64,000 bases of DNA from Ectobius pallidus. Its lineage: Eukaryota; Arthropoda; Insecta; Blattodea; Ectobiidae. The stretch covers positions 215,458,484 through 215,522,483 of the forward strand of contig CAXKWD010000001.1 in assembly GCA_964059195.1 (NCBI GenBank). Reading direction: 5' to 3'. A model generated the notes under the pieces. The model made no database searches, was not told the origin of the DNA, and saw only the letters and a program-made list of their open reading frames with translations. A program made the translations under genes and the position numbers. Shown here piece after piece: positions 21,401-35,700 of this stretch (position 1 is its first letter; every line of letters starts with the position of its first letter).

Positions 21401-24400
21401 AAGAACGCAGTAAAATTTCGTAAAAAGATCCTTAGCTCGTTGAGCGAAGAGGTGTGCTTGTTATAGTTCAATCGGCATCTGCTAGGTGTGACAATTCAAA
21501 TTTGTATTTGTACAATTAAATTACATAAGAACATGTAGTTTTCATATGTGACTTGAGCCTTTACCAGCGTTGAGAATGTGTTATTGTTTCTTGGATTTCC
21601 AACCGGGTGAGGTGGAGGTTTGCCTCCAGAAGATGGAAGCGGAGATAGCTGACGAAAGCTTGGAACCAAACCTCCAACTCACCCAGTTGGAAGCCCGAGA
21701 AACAATAATACATCTAGTTTTAAGCGTATGAATCAATTTGTGCAATTCTATTTCACTCAAATGTGAGCCTAAAACGGCATTATTGTGTAAGCTAAATCTT
21801 CCAGCATCAATTCTAAAATCCAGGTGCCTAAGAAGCTTCAGAGTGCTGCCATCTTGTTTCCACCAACCTTCCCAATCTGGCAGTTGGTAGTTTATCAGCC
21901 ACTCCATCCTCCTGCTACCTTAACTGGGAATTGACTTTCCAGACATATTTCGCCATGAGATCACAGTACGCAATTGAAGCGTTTACTTTTATAAGGGTCT
22001 AAGTGCCAAAATCATGATTGTGTAGAAAACAAGATATAGACCCACAGAAAGACGTGCTGGAGATATACCCAGTGCTATATCATGGAATTTATTGCTACTA
22101 ACATGACTTTCCCTGGATCTTGGACCCTTTTGAAATGCATTGGTCTGGGTACATAGATCCATTCAAAATTATCAGCTGAAAAATCATGATTTTGGCTTCA
22201 ATTCTTGGCCAACTTCCATTTAAATATCTCTACCTGGCAGATAAACATGCTATCAGGTGGTTGTCGTACAGGCCCTAAGTCTTTTTGATTGTAGTGCAAA
22301 ACAATGCAGAAATGCTACTTTTTGAAGTGAAACTTCTTTAGCCACGGTAGGGGTAAATCGAGAGCTTGTGTAACGCTCAAAATCATCACGAAATTAGTGC
22401 CACGCTCAAAATCGTCACAAAATTAATGAGGTGTGACGGAACGGACTGCACAGAAAACAATCAACTTGATGATTAGGCTTATCCAAAATTTTAAAAAACC
22501 AACAATTCAAAATTAAACAATAAAAAATCCAAAATTTAAAAAAAACTAAAAATCCAAAATTAAAAAATTCAAAGATCCAAAATTAAAAAATCCAAAACTC
22601 TAAAATTTAAAAAATAAAAAATCTAAAATTAAAAAATCCACATATTCAAAATTTAAAAAATCCAAAAATTCAAAATTAAAAAATCCGAAATTTAAAAATA
22701 AAAGAATCCAAAATATAAAAATCCAAATAAAAAATTTAAAAAATAGAAAATCCAAAATTCAAAAATTCAAAAAAATAAAAATTCAAAGATCTAAAATTTA
22801 AAAATCCAATATTAAAAAAGCAAAAATAAAAAATCCAAAATTAAAATAGTCCAAAAACCCTATATTAAAAAGTTCAACAATCCAAAATTGAAAAAATACA
22901 ATAATCCAAAATTGAAAAAATCCAAAAATTAAAACACATCGCATGGCGTTCCAAGCACATTTTTTAAATACAACATAACACCAAAATTAATCCAATTTTT
23001 GTAGCGAAATTTTAACATTTTGCTTCATCATACCTCTGTTATCTCCCTGTCGGTTGGTTTCTTGTACTTGATGGCAGGCTGAATAGCACCTGGGGCCCAG
23101 TATTTGTACTTGACCCCCTTCCAGAGTTTGGCAGGAGGTTCGGATTCTGCCACACTCACTGCAGTGTGGTCTTCTGTGTGCTTGCGACTCTTCTTCTCAC
23201 TCGAACTGGCACGAGGTGGTGGTGAAGATGCAGAGACCGGGGTTGTAGCTCTTGTTGATGGTGCAGATTCTTTCTCAGCTTTCTCCTTGATTGGTTCTGT
23301 TTTGATGGTCTCTAGTTCAGACTCCTTGCCCTGGGACTGATCAAAAAATACAAAATACAAAATGAACTTAAAACTGACTATTCTCTTTGAGTGAAGCTGT
23401 TTTAAGTTTCTACCCAGGTAATGTCTTTCAAACATGAACCTGCTCAAAATAATCAACCAAAAAATCAACCCTTCCCAAGTATAATCTATAATAATAAGAG
23501 GATCGCCGTGGGTGAGTCGGTAGCGCTCCTGCCTTCCACTCCAGTGGCCCGGGTTCGATTCCCGGCCGGGTCGGGGATTTTTCAGTAGTGAAAAATCCCT
23601 TTCCCGGGTTCAGGACTGGGTAGGTTAAGTGCGCGATTCCTTAATTATAATAATAAGAGGAAGTATTTGTCTGTCTGTCTGTCTGTGCGCGATGCCCAGG
23701 GAAATCTACTGCATCCAGAGATCTGAAATTTTAAACATAGATGGACTGAAGTGTGGCCGAATGCAACTCGAAGCTGGATTTTTAAATTTCGCTTTCGTTT
23801 GTGAGTTATGAGCGAAAAAGTGGCAGAAAATGTGAATTTTTTGCCCTATCAAAGCATCAGTTTTCGGTAATACATTTCAATTATCAAATCAATTGCTGAT
23901 GGCTTCGCCTATTTTTTTTTGCCATAACTTGGAAATAAAAGCATAGTGATTCTTTTAATATATCGCATGGAATTATTGACTGTTTTGATTCTGAACTCAC
24001 CCTGGTTGATTTGTTTGTTTATAATGTCAAATACAATGGAGGCACTTTCTAATCGTGAATGCACTCCAAGCTGGATTTTTAGTTGTTTCTTTATAATTAT
24101 TAATCGTTTTGTTTATGAATGATTCCTGAGTAGGTGTTAATAAATATGTTTTAATTGTTTTGCTCTTAATTTTTAATCTTTGAATTAATTACCGTTGGTG
24201 AAGCCGCAGGCACCTGCTAGTAATGAATATAGTCATAAAAACCCATATTGCAGGGATATTATTCATACTGCAAATGCTCATTGTTAGAGAAACTTAGTTT
24301 TGTGAATGACGGATTTACAAATTGTGGTTATCAGTGATAAAGTTAAAATCTTTCGTTTTAAACACTTCTAGGTGGAATATTGTCATTTTACATTCCCCCT

Positions 24401-26749
24401 CCCGCAAAAAAGCATTCTTTCATTAACCTGGTTAGAAACACAACTGGAGTTATATTAAAACAGAAGACATATGGCCAGTTTCTAAAATCCTTCTCATAAC
24501 ACACGTTTAACACATCTTGCTACCATTATGTGTTGTGACGTTCAAAAATATAAAGGATTTTACTGGAATTCAACTCCACATAATTCTTGTAAGATCTTAT
24601 GAAATTAAAACATATATGTTTCAAAGGGTATCCCCTTCATCATCAGCTGACAATTACTGACGAGTTTATGCAAATAAACAAAAGCATACATACTTCTAAC
24701 TCCACAAAATAGCTGAACCTGTCTGTTATCACATTCTGCTAAGCATATGCAACATTCTAAAGGTTTCATAAGTTCAAGATGGCAATGGACTGATGAGATT
24801 AATTACGCTATTATGTTGAGTTTTGGAAAACAATTTCTTATGTGTTCTACTGAACCACCCAAAAAATTATGTACTATTCCAGAAACCAACCATAAGAGCA
24901 TCTGAGCATTAATGGCCGTGTGCACTATTCTCGATTTTCTAAAATGCAATAACTAGGGTCCTTGGAACATGGTCAAAATACGTTTGCAGCCCATCAATCC
25001 TGTTCAGGTGACGCAGGCTAGCTCAAGAGAATTCATGCTATTATATGAAGAAAAAAAAAGTATCCATAGGAGAGCAAAGGTAAAATTAGGAGGCATCCAA
25101 TTGTTGAGCACTTCATTTTGTTAATCCACGCTACCTGATTCGTTTGTTTATAACCAAGGACTAGGGAATGTCCCAGGCCATAGAAATACAGTATATTTCA
25201 AGCATTGATAGTTTGATATTCCTGTAAGCTCAAGCTGAAAAATTTGAGTTAACAAAAACTTTAATTAAAAAAAAAAAATCTTAATTTTTCAGTGCACAAA
25301 TGCCTTATATGAGGCTAGACAATGACAAGGGTGTGACAGGGTTAAGAAAAGAGATGCTGTATCTCCTAAATTGGTCATTTTTAAGTGAAATGTTCAAAAA
25401 AACAGCCCCATGTAAACCCTCATATGTGGACAACAATCAATTATGGCACTAATGTTGTAGAAAGATAAAATGGATATGTACAAGGTGTGTAACATTTATT
25501 GTATCTAGAAATTTTCAGTTACCACTCCATAGATAATTTCCTGGAGTTGTGCGATGGACATAAAAAATTCCACGCAGAACAATATTAATCCCCCTGTAGT
25601 GTACAAAATCTGTTCAAAAACCCTCAGGACCAGTTAAGTTTTCCCTCGTTTAACTTTATCATGCTTCATGCACCAGAAACTGAGGAACAATGAGTAAAAC
25701 AAGTAAAATTTTGATTGCGAACAGTGCATATGACCATAAAATGTATAAAAACAATCACCTGCAAATGTGTTTTCTGAATGAAAAATGCAAAACCAACCTT
25801 TAATTCTATTCAACAAGTCTTTACCAGCATTCTATCAAGTTAAGACCATATACACTTTCCATTTTAGAAACTTTTCAAAAGAGACTGATGAGAATATAGA
25901 TATTCGTGCACAGTAGAATCCTGTTTTTACACTTTCCCAGCATTTAAGTTTGTATAAATCTAATATTCCTGCACCGTTACACTTCTGATAAAATAAATAC
26001 AAAGATTCTGAACATGAATATAATCTAATCAACATGGCCCTTTCGCAGCCTTAAATAATATTAACATTGTAGACTTATTGCCAACAGATGTGATAAGTAG
26101 ACCTGGGATTTTAGGCTCTAAAAAACTTTGTTTTAGGCACCTAAAATAGGCTTTTAAAACAAGTAAATAGGCTTTTAAAAGAGAAAATAGGCACTTAAAA
26201 TATGCTTTAAAAATGTGTAAGTAGATAGAAAATAGACTTTAAAATATTACAATATACACTTAAACTGTAACATGGTATTTTTTTTACTACAAGAAACGTG
26301 GTATACCTACTCTTAACAGAATTAACTGCAAAATTAGGCATCACGAACTACTGTACCTAGGTATATTCACTTACACACATGTTCTTTCATTGATGACTTG
26401 ACACAGTAGTCCTTCCCCCCTTAATCCTCCCCCTCCCCTGTCAGTCAGCATTCCTTTAGCGACAATTATTTGGAATAATCAAGTTTCTGTGAAAAAACCC
26501 ACCTCTGGTGTTCTGCTTTTCATTGAGGGATGTCCATTAGAAGATTCTGAAGTTGAATTTTATTTTAAATGAACAAAATAGGCATTTTAGGCACCAAAAT
26601 AGTAAAATAGGCTTTTTAGGGCACTATAAATGTAAGTGATTTATCATGAAACGTCCACATATTTAAAAATTGTCATGTTATTTCATAAGGAACAAAATAG
26701 GCATTTGCCTTAAAATCCCAGGTCTAGTGATAAGATATCTTTGTAGATT

Positions 26750-26784
<35 letters not shown>

Positions 26785-29700
26785 GTGCTTGGCCTGGAGG
26801 CCAGTCCTGCCCTGGGAAAGAGCCGTGCGGAGGGGGAGGCTCATGACCCAAACGAGGGACACTAGGCAGATGATACTGCTTAGGGTGGTCAGGTCCTTTT
26901 GCGGGATGGGGCTTTCAAATGGAGGTTTTGGATTTTCTGAGAAAGAGCAGAGGGACAGGTGGTAAGCCTACTGCTTCACAATACTTGCAGGAAACTAAGG
27001 TAATACTTGGACATGAAAGTGCTGAAGAATTTTGTCCAGAGGTTCTAATTTAGGCTTTGAGTTCTTGACAAGGCCCCCCCCTCCCCCCAGCTTTAAGTCC
27101 CTTCCAGAGGACTTCATGTCCAGGATTTTTATGTCCTGAAAAATCCACTGACTAAGCGACATTCGGATCTAGAGATGGGCACGCTGCCTCTACACCATTG
27201 CGGCCAACGATTACTTTTATAATAACTGAGAATAAAATCATAATTTTTTTCTTTAATTATTCCTCTCTCGACTTTCAACTCTTGCCAGGAAAGTGTAAAA
27301 GAGAACTTTAACTGCTGTGTGTACTACCCAAATTTTTAAATTCAAATGTATACACTAACCAGTTATGCACAAGAAATAATGCTTAAACTTCGTTGAAAAC
27401 CACATTTGCAAGCAACATACCATCTCTTCTAAAGCTGGGTCTCCACTGCTTAACATTTAACACCAACAGGTCAAGTTTAACAAGTTGATATTTCCATGTA
27501 TATTGCAATTTTGCATTCCAATTGACTTGACATACAAACCCAGTGTGCTGATGTTAATTTGTTACATGTGACGTTAATTTGTTTTCCGGAGAAAATGGAC
27601 AACATGTCAAGTCAATTGCTAGTCGGTCGATATCGGTTTTGTTTCGGGAATTTCCGTCTAAACAAAAAGCAATCAACAGCTTCCTCAACAACATTGCCAG
27701 CATCCATTTTTATTCTTACCAGGTTATATTTTTGTTGAATGGTCAAAGGAAAAAATTATGGAACTTGTAAACGAGATTATGGTGCGGCCTTTGCTTTGGA
27801 ACGTCTTATCAAAGGAGTACAGGGACAAAATCAGGAAGGCTGATAAGTAAGCATAGTATTACCTTTTCATCAGTATCCATATTGAAATAATGGCACAACA
27901 AATAACATGTTAAATTTAAACACTGTACTGGAGACAATTGTTAAATGGCAAACCACTTGACATGTACATTTCATCAAGTTGATGATAAACATTTAACATA
28001 TGTTAACTGCAACATGTTGGTGTTAAATGTTAAGCAGCTTTAGTGAAGTAATTCCAAACTACTTTCTCAAACAGTTACAAAACTACAAAAGAAGATAACA
28101 ATTCAACTTCAAACTACATTCCGTTTTTGAAATGTTTTTCTATCTACCCCATGCCCACCCAGAATGTATGACAATGTATGTACTTGTCTTCTCAGTTGGC
28201 TCCTCAGCCCAAGGGGGCTTTTGCTGCCTCATGAGTGCCCGCCCATACAGACCTCTCTGTCTATACTCGACAATGTTTCCAGCATCTAGTAATAGCTGTG
28301 CCTGAGGATCTGAATCCAACAGGAAAACAAAAATAAATGGTATAACTTATTTCTAAAAAGGAAAACTTAGACCTGATAACATACAGTAGCATGCATTCTT
28401 ATCTGATGGAGGAGCCAAGAATTAACGTGCAAATATCTTCTTTGCTTTTCCATCAGATGGAGTTGTTGCTGTTGTTCTCTTTACAATTTTACTATTAAAC
28501 CAAATATCAGGGGAGCCTCTGTTAATTTTACAACCGAACTGTTTCCAAATTCTATATGCCACTTTAATTGATCTGGATCTTGTATGTGTTTCCTTATTTA
28601 TAGAAGAAGTGTGGAGAAAACAAAGTAAAACGTATTTGAAATATTAATTTATTTTAAATAATTTCTTCCTCCAAGCTCTCTCTCTTATAAAAAATAAAAA
28701 TTAAGAAGTCCAGACCAATTTGTAGCATGAAAAAATGCAACAAACTTGTTATTTATCTAAGTAGGGTAAATAAATCTTACAGTGCGTTTCTTTTTAAAGC
28801 AAACCTGTAAAGTGCTATACGAGTGCTGCAGTATTGCTTTACGACCGCTGCACACAAAAAAGAACGGGCAAATTCGATTAGCTGACAGCACGCTGGATGA
28901 AACCGGCACTGTGTACTGCCTTCCAACATGGTTAAGACACATTGATATTAACAGTTATGCCTAGATGGCAATAATAATTATTGTACGTACAGGTAAAATC
29001 AAATGATACTAACTGTGCTCCAGAAGACGTTTGTACTCGGGAATTTGAACAATGATGTTAAATCCATCAAGGAAATTTTCGATGATCACCTAGTCCGTCA
29101 TGACAGTTCGTGCAGCAAAACCATGCAGCTGTCGTAAAGTGAGATTTGAGTGTGCTGCACGAGCAGCAGAGTGGGGGTAAAGCGAAGCTGCAGCAAAATG
29201 TAAAAAACAACGGTTTTGACGCAGCAATGGTAAAGCGCTTTAACTTCGCTTTAAAAAGAAATGCACTGTTATCATAACTTAAACTGAACTATGACTGCAA
29301 CTTTTTGGTAGTTCATGTTTCAAAGACCATGGTCTCCTTCCTCAGCTACCATGTCAACTGGAAAATCCTGATGTGCACCTGGTGGAGGTTTGATGAACTT
29401 CTTGATCTCATCTTCTGTTATCTCAAAATCCATCAGTCTACTTTCAAATTACTTTATATAAATTTTGTCCCAAATTTACAGATCTTACTGAGTATTCAAT
29501 ATTTTATAAATTTTTCTCTGCAGATTATGTAGTCATTGTCCCAAGAATGAGTTGCTACAGCTGATTTCTCCTTCTAATTGAATTTAAGATTTCACAAGTT
29601 ATGATCTTTGAAACTAGTTTCAATATTTCTTTTGGGTTTTCCTACATACATTTTGCTGCAATCTGTACAATTTATCTAATAGAAATATTTAATCTAGATT

Positions 29701-32700
29701 CAAGGAACACATGCAAAATCTCTAGCACAATCAGATGGACAAATTCAGCCGAAGCAGCTCATTCTTCGGACGACAAAATATTCTGTAGAGAAGCAAAATT
29801 GATAACATCAGTGAATAGACTAAAATATCTAGAAATCTGGGACAAGGTTTACATAAAGAAATTGGCAAGTAGACTGATGAATTTTGAGATACCAGAAGAT
29901 GAGAACCTGATCAAGAAGTTCATCAAACCTCAAAGAGGTGCACATCTGGATTTTTCAGTTGACAATGAGCCAAGGATGTGGACGATGGTCCTTACTGTAC
30001 TACCAAACAAGATGGCAAGTGAAACATAAGTGACAAAGTTCAATTCAGGTTATGTTAGATTTATTATAGCTCCTTCATTGTATGAGTACGGTTCCATCTA
30101 TTTATTATAACCTTTGTACATAAAGAGTCTTGGAAAATTAAATATGAAGGTATTTTATAAGACTTGAAGATTTCTCGGCACTGACTATTAATAATGGTTT
30201 CATCCTGAGGAAGGCTGCAGAGATGCCAGCGACCGAAAGCTTGGATGTTTATCCCTTCACTCGGCTTATAGCCCGCAAAACCATTATTAACAATATTTTA
30301 TGTTTACACAAGTTTTAGCAGCTATTCCCCTTAACTAACGCTGCTGTTCACAAAGCATTTTTTTAGGATCATTTCACTAATCAAACATAATAAACTACCT
30401 TTAAAATTGATTCATCCCGGAATAACATTCTAATTCCTAAATTTGTTAATGTTCATGTGAATAAAGAACTGTAATAATATGGTCAATAAATCTCCTTTTT
30501 AACTAGTACTTTGGCAGAACCCAAATACGTCACTTCTGCTAGTCTGTTACATAGCTCTAGTTTTGGTCCTTGTCTGTATAATTCTAAAATCATATTTTAT
30601 CCAGGTTTAGCCAATCGGAGCTATGGAGTCTTTAAGAGCTGTGTTCACCAATGCCGATAATCTGTTTGATCCTAGTTTTTAGACTGAAAAGCTGCAATAT
30701 TGTCCATTTTACATTTCACCAGCTACAGTAACTTGGCTTTTCGATAATATCAAACTAATGCTTTACCTGAACTAGTTAAATATTATATTAACACTTAATG
30801 CTTCACTTACGTCGCTGTTTATGAGCAGGACATGTTTCGGGATTCTTATCCCATCTTCGGCTGCTGGTCAACTGGCAATTGGCGATCATGGTTAGTGGTC
30901 TTTATGGTTTGTCCAGTGCTGCCCTCTCTTCTCTTGGCTGTAAGCTTGATGACATCATCCACCGGCGGTATTTCAAAATTCATAACATTGCTGCTGTTCT
31001 TAGTGATGAAAATCTTCTCCCAGGTGTTCAGTTCTGCCCGTGTCTTGACGTGTTTTAATAGTTTAACATCCTTTTTGATGTGGTGGTTTTGTGTCCAGGA
31101 GTGGTGTGCTACAGCTGATTTGTCCGTTTGCATGAATTTCACATTCCTAAGGTGTTCTTTCATTCTAGTTGTTATATTTCTTTTGGTTTGTCCAATGTAG
31201 GTCAGCTGGCAGTTTTCGCATTCCATCTGATAGATTCCTGATAGTTCTGTTTTGGGTGTGATGTCTTTCAGTGGGTGATTGAGCAGATTTCTAATGGTAT
31301 ATTTGTTCTGGGGTGCTAGCTTGATGTTGTAGTTTTTGAATACTTTCTCGAATTTGTAGAATGTTTTTGGATGGTGGGTGAATTTTTTGTAATTTTGTGG
31401 TTTTTTCTCTGAATTGTCTAATGTACTAATTCCTTTTATCATTTTTTGTCATAATTATTTATAATTTATCATAATTATTATAATGCTTTACCAGTGAAAT
31501 ATCGGCCAGCGAAACAGGTTAAACCAAGCTAATTACGATATCAAGACGGCATGTAAGTGATTGGAACAACTGATCAACATGAGATATGACAGTGATGGGG
31601 AATATGAAGCAAAACACAGAATAAGGCACCCTAGATGAGTTAAAAAAAAAAAAAGTCGTACTTGGACATCTATGACGACATTAATTTCTGCACAAGATTC
31701 ATGGAGAAAACGAAATTATCTGTTATGTGCCACAAACAGTGAGATATCTAGTGACCATTTGTAGAACTACTAGCAAGGAACAGCATGAGGGGAAACTTTC
31801 CTGTTGCTATGGCAATGTGTACATTTAGTGCCTGGATGCAAGTCAATAGTTATTTCCCCTCACTGTTTCATACAACAACCGCCAGATGATGTTGGTTACT
31901 CTTATGAAAAATTTAAGGGTCAGACAAAAACCAAGTTTTTGTAATACCAACATGACAAACTATGTGGTGATGCCCGAAAGGTTTACTATTTCAGATAATG
32001 GATTAATCGTAGTTTTTATTATCCATGATACCGAGAAATTTTATCCGTATTGGTGAACACAGCCCTAAATAAAAAATTAAAAACTCACATAACTTAGATT
32101 TTCATCCCTTTTAAAATAGGTTTATCATTTTGGTACCTACTGCTATCCTGCAGTCATGATTGCAGGTATTTATTACTTCCTCTGCCTGTACCATAGGTAC
32201 TATAGGTAGAGGAAGTATTGTTTTCGACCCCAAAATTCGAAGTTGAGTTTTTAGCATACATGCACGTTTCAAGGCCCCCTGGATCCAAAAATACTATTTT
32301 TGGAAACATGTCTGTGTGTCTGTCCGTCTCTCTGTCTGTCTGTGAACACTCTAGCTCCAAAACGGAAAATCGTATGAAAACGAAATTTCGTATTTGGGTC
32401 AGGTACCTTCTGAAGATGTGAGGATAAGATTGGCGACTATTTTCTCTTATTTTTAAGGGGACTTTACATGAAGAAATTTTCGTTTTTCGCGATTTTCTAA
32501 AAAACGGCTCTAACGATTTTCTTTAAAATTTGCACATGTGTTCCTTTTACTGAGAGCTAAAATTTTTATTTGAAACTTTTTTTCGAAAAAATTCTCTGAG
32601 GGTAGTTACAAGCCACCCACTGTTTGTAGAAAGTTTGTCTTGCGTGATGAACAACTGAATACGCGCTCTTTCACAGCCTCTTATTCTATATAAGAATGTG

Positions 32701-35700
32701 AAGTGAGAAAGATGTATTGTTGGCCATGCATAGAGTAAAGAAGTATCTGAGGGAAATATTCGATAAATTTCGGAAATTATATTTTACGGCGGAAAGTTCA
32801 ATAAACGTCTGCAGTCTGTTCTTTTTTTTTAAGTTTGTTATATAGCCTGCGCTTTTAGTCGCATCATTGAAAGAAGAGGTATTTATAGGATAATTAGCGT
32901 AAAATTGTGTCTTGCGATTCTGTACAAGGATATGTGAATACTGCTAACTTTTATTTGGGCAGAGGAAGTTATGTGACTTTCACATCAGATTTTTTTTAGA
33001 ATGTTACTGCAGGATGAACCAAAAAATATACACTGGTACAACTGACATCTGAAATCAAGTCAGGTGCATAGAAAGAAAAATAAACTGACCAGAGTAGGCT
33101 GAGTTTCCGCAGTCTCTTTCTCCTCGGGTTCATCCTGCTCCATCTTTATGTCCTCAGCCTCATCCTCTTCCTCCTGCTTCTCTTTCTGCTCCTCCTCAGC
33201 CTGTTCTGCATCTGTTTCCATCTTCTCATCTTCCTCCTTCCCCTTCCCTATGCTGCCCTCATCTGTCTTTGATTTCTCGCTGCTATCTGAGGGACGTGCT
33301 TTCTTCTGCTGCGGTGTCTGGGAATTCTGACACAGATGATCTACTATAGCTGCAGCCTAAACAAATAAACAAATATTACTTTGAGGCTTTCACGGCCAGA
33401 ATCTTGAATTAAAGACATCTTTCAGGATGACTGATAATTTCATGTCCATTTGTGGTAAAATTTAAAGGTATGCTTAAAATGTAATACCACAAACTTAATA
33501 CTGTCGATAGTTCTTATCTTGATACAGGGTTGCTATTAATTCGTTTTAATGTTTTCAATTATTGCTGAACTAAAATTTATGGGAATATTCCTGGTTTGTA
33601 CTTATAACTAAATATGTGTCAATTTAACACTAGTTATGGATTAAAATCTAAAAATTCAAAGTTTTTTTCAATGAGTCCAAAATTATTAATATCTTAAAAC
33701 AATTAAAATGTTTAAGTCACAGTTTTTCTTACAATGTACAGATAGGGGGGGGGGGGGAAGCTGATTTCAGAGCCTTGTTCACACCAGTGTCCATGCGTAT
33801 TCCTTAGACCTGTGTAGTTGGACAACAGCCATGCAGCTGGTTACTGCATTCGTCTTGGTTGAATAGCTTAGGTGCTTGGGGCGCATGACCTTCATGCGAA
33901 AGGTCACAGGTTCGATTCCCCTGACTGTCAGTTTTTTAAGTATATCATAGAAATATTATCACAGCTTGTGGATCTACTCACACTTGAGTTTAGTAAAAAA
34001 ATGTGGGATATTATTTGGCCAAAAAAAATATTTATCTGGAAGGTAACGGAAACATTTGTTTTCACAAGCAATGCAAATTACTTGAAATTATTTCTCAATT
34101 CAAGCAATTTATCGGCTGTTCCTCCTTGTCAATAACTTGTTTCATAACAGACTCTCAAGGAATATTGGTTGTTAAACGATTCCGTAGCACAATGACAGCG
34201 CATTCTACTGGTAACATGTTCTCGGTTCGAATCCTGTCAAGGTAGGACATTTTTTGTTTCCTTAATGCACATTGTTTTCCCACTACTTTTCGAATGCCAC
34301 AATATTTAACTACTTAATTAACAGATTATTCCCAGAAAATGAATTTTATTAGCTTATTTTCTAATGGGTTTTGAAATGGGCTAAGTCAACAGTTGACACT
34401 AGAACAAATTTCAATACATTCCCTGATATCCTGTGATTGCTGATAGGCATGCGCAGAAGCTCATATTGGCAACTTAGATACTTTAATTGGTCCGCTTTTT
34501 TTCCCTAGCTGCACACGACTCACCTTATCCTCGGAGATACTGGGGGAGCGATGCATAAGTGCAAACTGCATGTAGCAAGATGAGCTGCAGAAGTAAAGGT
34601 CATCTCCATTCTCCACGAGATCATCTTTTGCAAGGAAAGGAAGCTCTGAAACCTTCTTGCGGATCAGATTGCTGAGTATTACCACGTCACAATGACGACA
34701 GAATTTGGCAGCCCCATTCAGAATGCTCTGGATGTCAATTGGAGCTGAAATAACAACCATCACACTCATTTTTATAACCACTGTCACGCAATACACATTA
34801 GCCCTCTGCAGGCAGAAAACAGAAATAAAAAGCCGTGAGATTTTGAATTTCCCGAATAATGTGCAGGAAATTCAAATCTCACACCTGGCTATATCTGTAT
34901 TCAGCTCACAAAGGTTAAAACCTCAGTTGACAGCAGTTGACAACGTACACTAGAACCTCGATTTAACCCTTTCACTGCTACAGACGTATATCATTGGCTT
35001 AGAATGAATACCTTGCATCTCATAAAATACATACGTGCTTTTGTCACTTAATAAGGCTTCCTAGCAATACACTAGGTTTTGTTTTTCCTCTCTAGAGGGC
35101 AGCACACATGTAAATATTGTAATGTTGGCTGACAAATAGTTGAAATACATGTTTTTCTGTCTAATAATAAATTAAAAATGCCTTTGCATTTCTTTTGAGA
35201 TACGAGGCTTTCATTCTAAGCTGACGATATATCTCAGTGTGCATCATTGCTGGCCATACTATTGTTGGATATATCTGATGCACCACTTTGTATGCCAATA
35301 GACGAAAGATATTTGCAGTGAGGGTTTAGTGTCATTTGTTGTCTACTTCTTGACACCACAGTACTCTGTTATCTTAAATGTGCTGCCATCTGGAGATAAA
35401 TTTTCAGGTGACTGAAACATATCTTGCTCTGCTGTGTTGTGACGACATGAAGCTCCAGGGTTGCTTAAATCAGTTTAACTTCAAGAAATACGTGCTGTGT
35501 TCTTGTTCCAGACGAATGTTTATATTTTTTTTTTTTTAAGAACATTTATTTATACAAATCAAGACCACCCGACTGAGCAAGCGCTCGTGCTCGGGCACAG
35601 TTCAGCCATTTACATTACAAAATACAAATTACAAATACATAAAGAAAATATAATTAAATCAATACCTAAAAAAGTAATAATAAAAATACAAGAACAAAGT

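Noticed and set aside
22490..22935. CRISPR-like or satellite array
   Set aside because: No fixed repeat unit or spacers; it is degenerate AT-rich simple sequence in a eukaryotic intron.
30832..31200. Plus-strand 122-residue frame
   Set aside because: Antisense of the PLE endonuclease reading frame.
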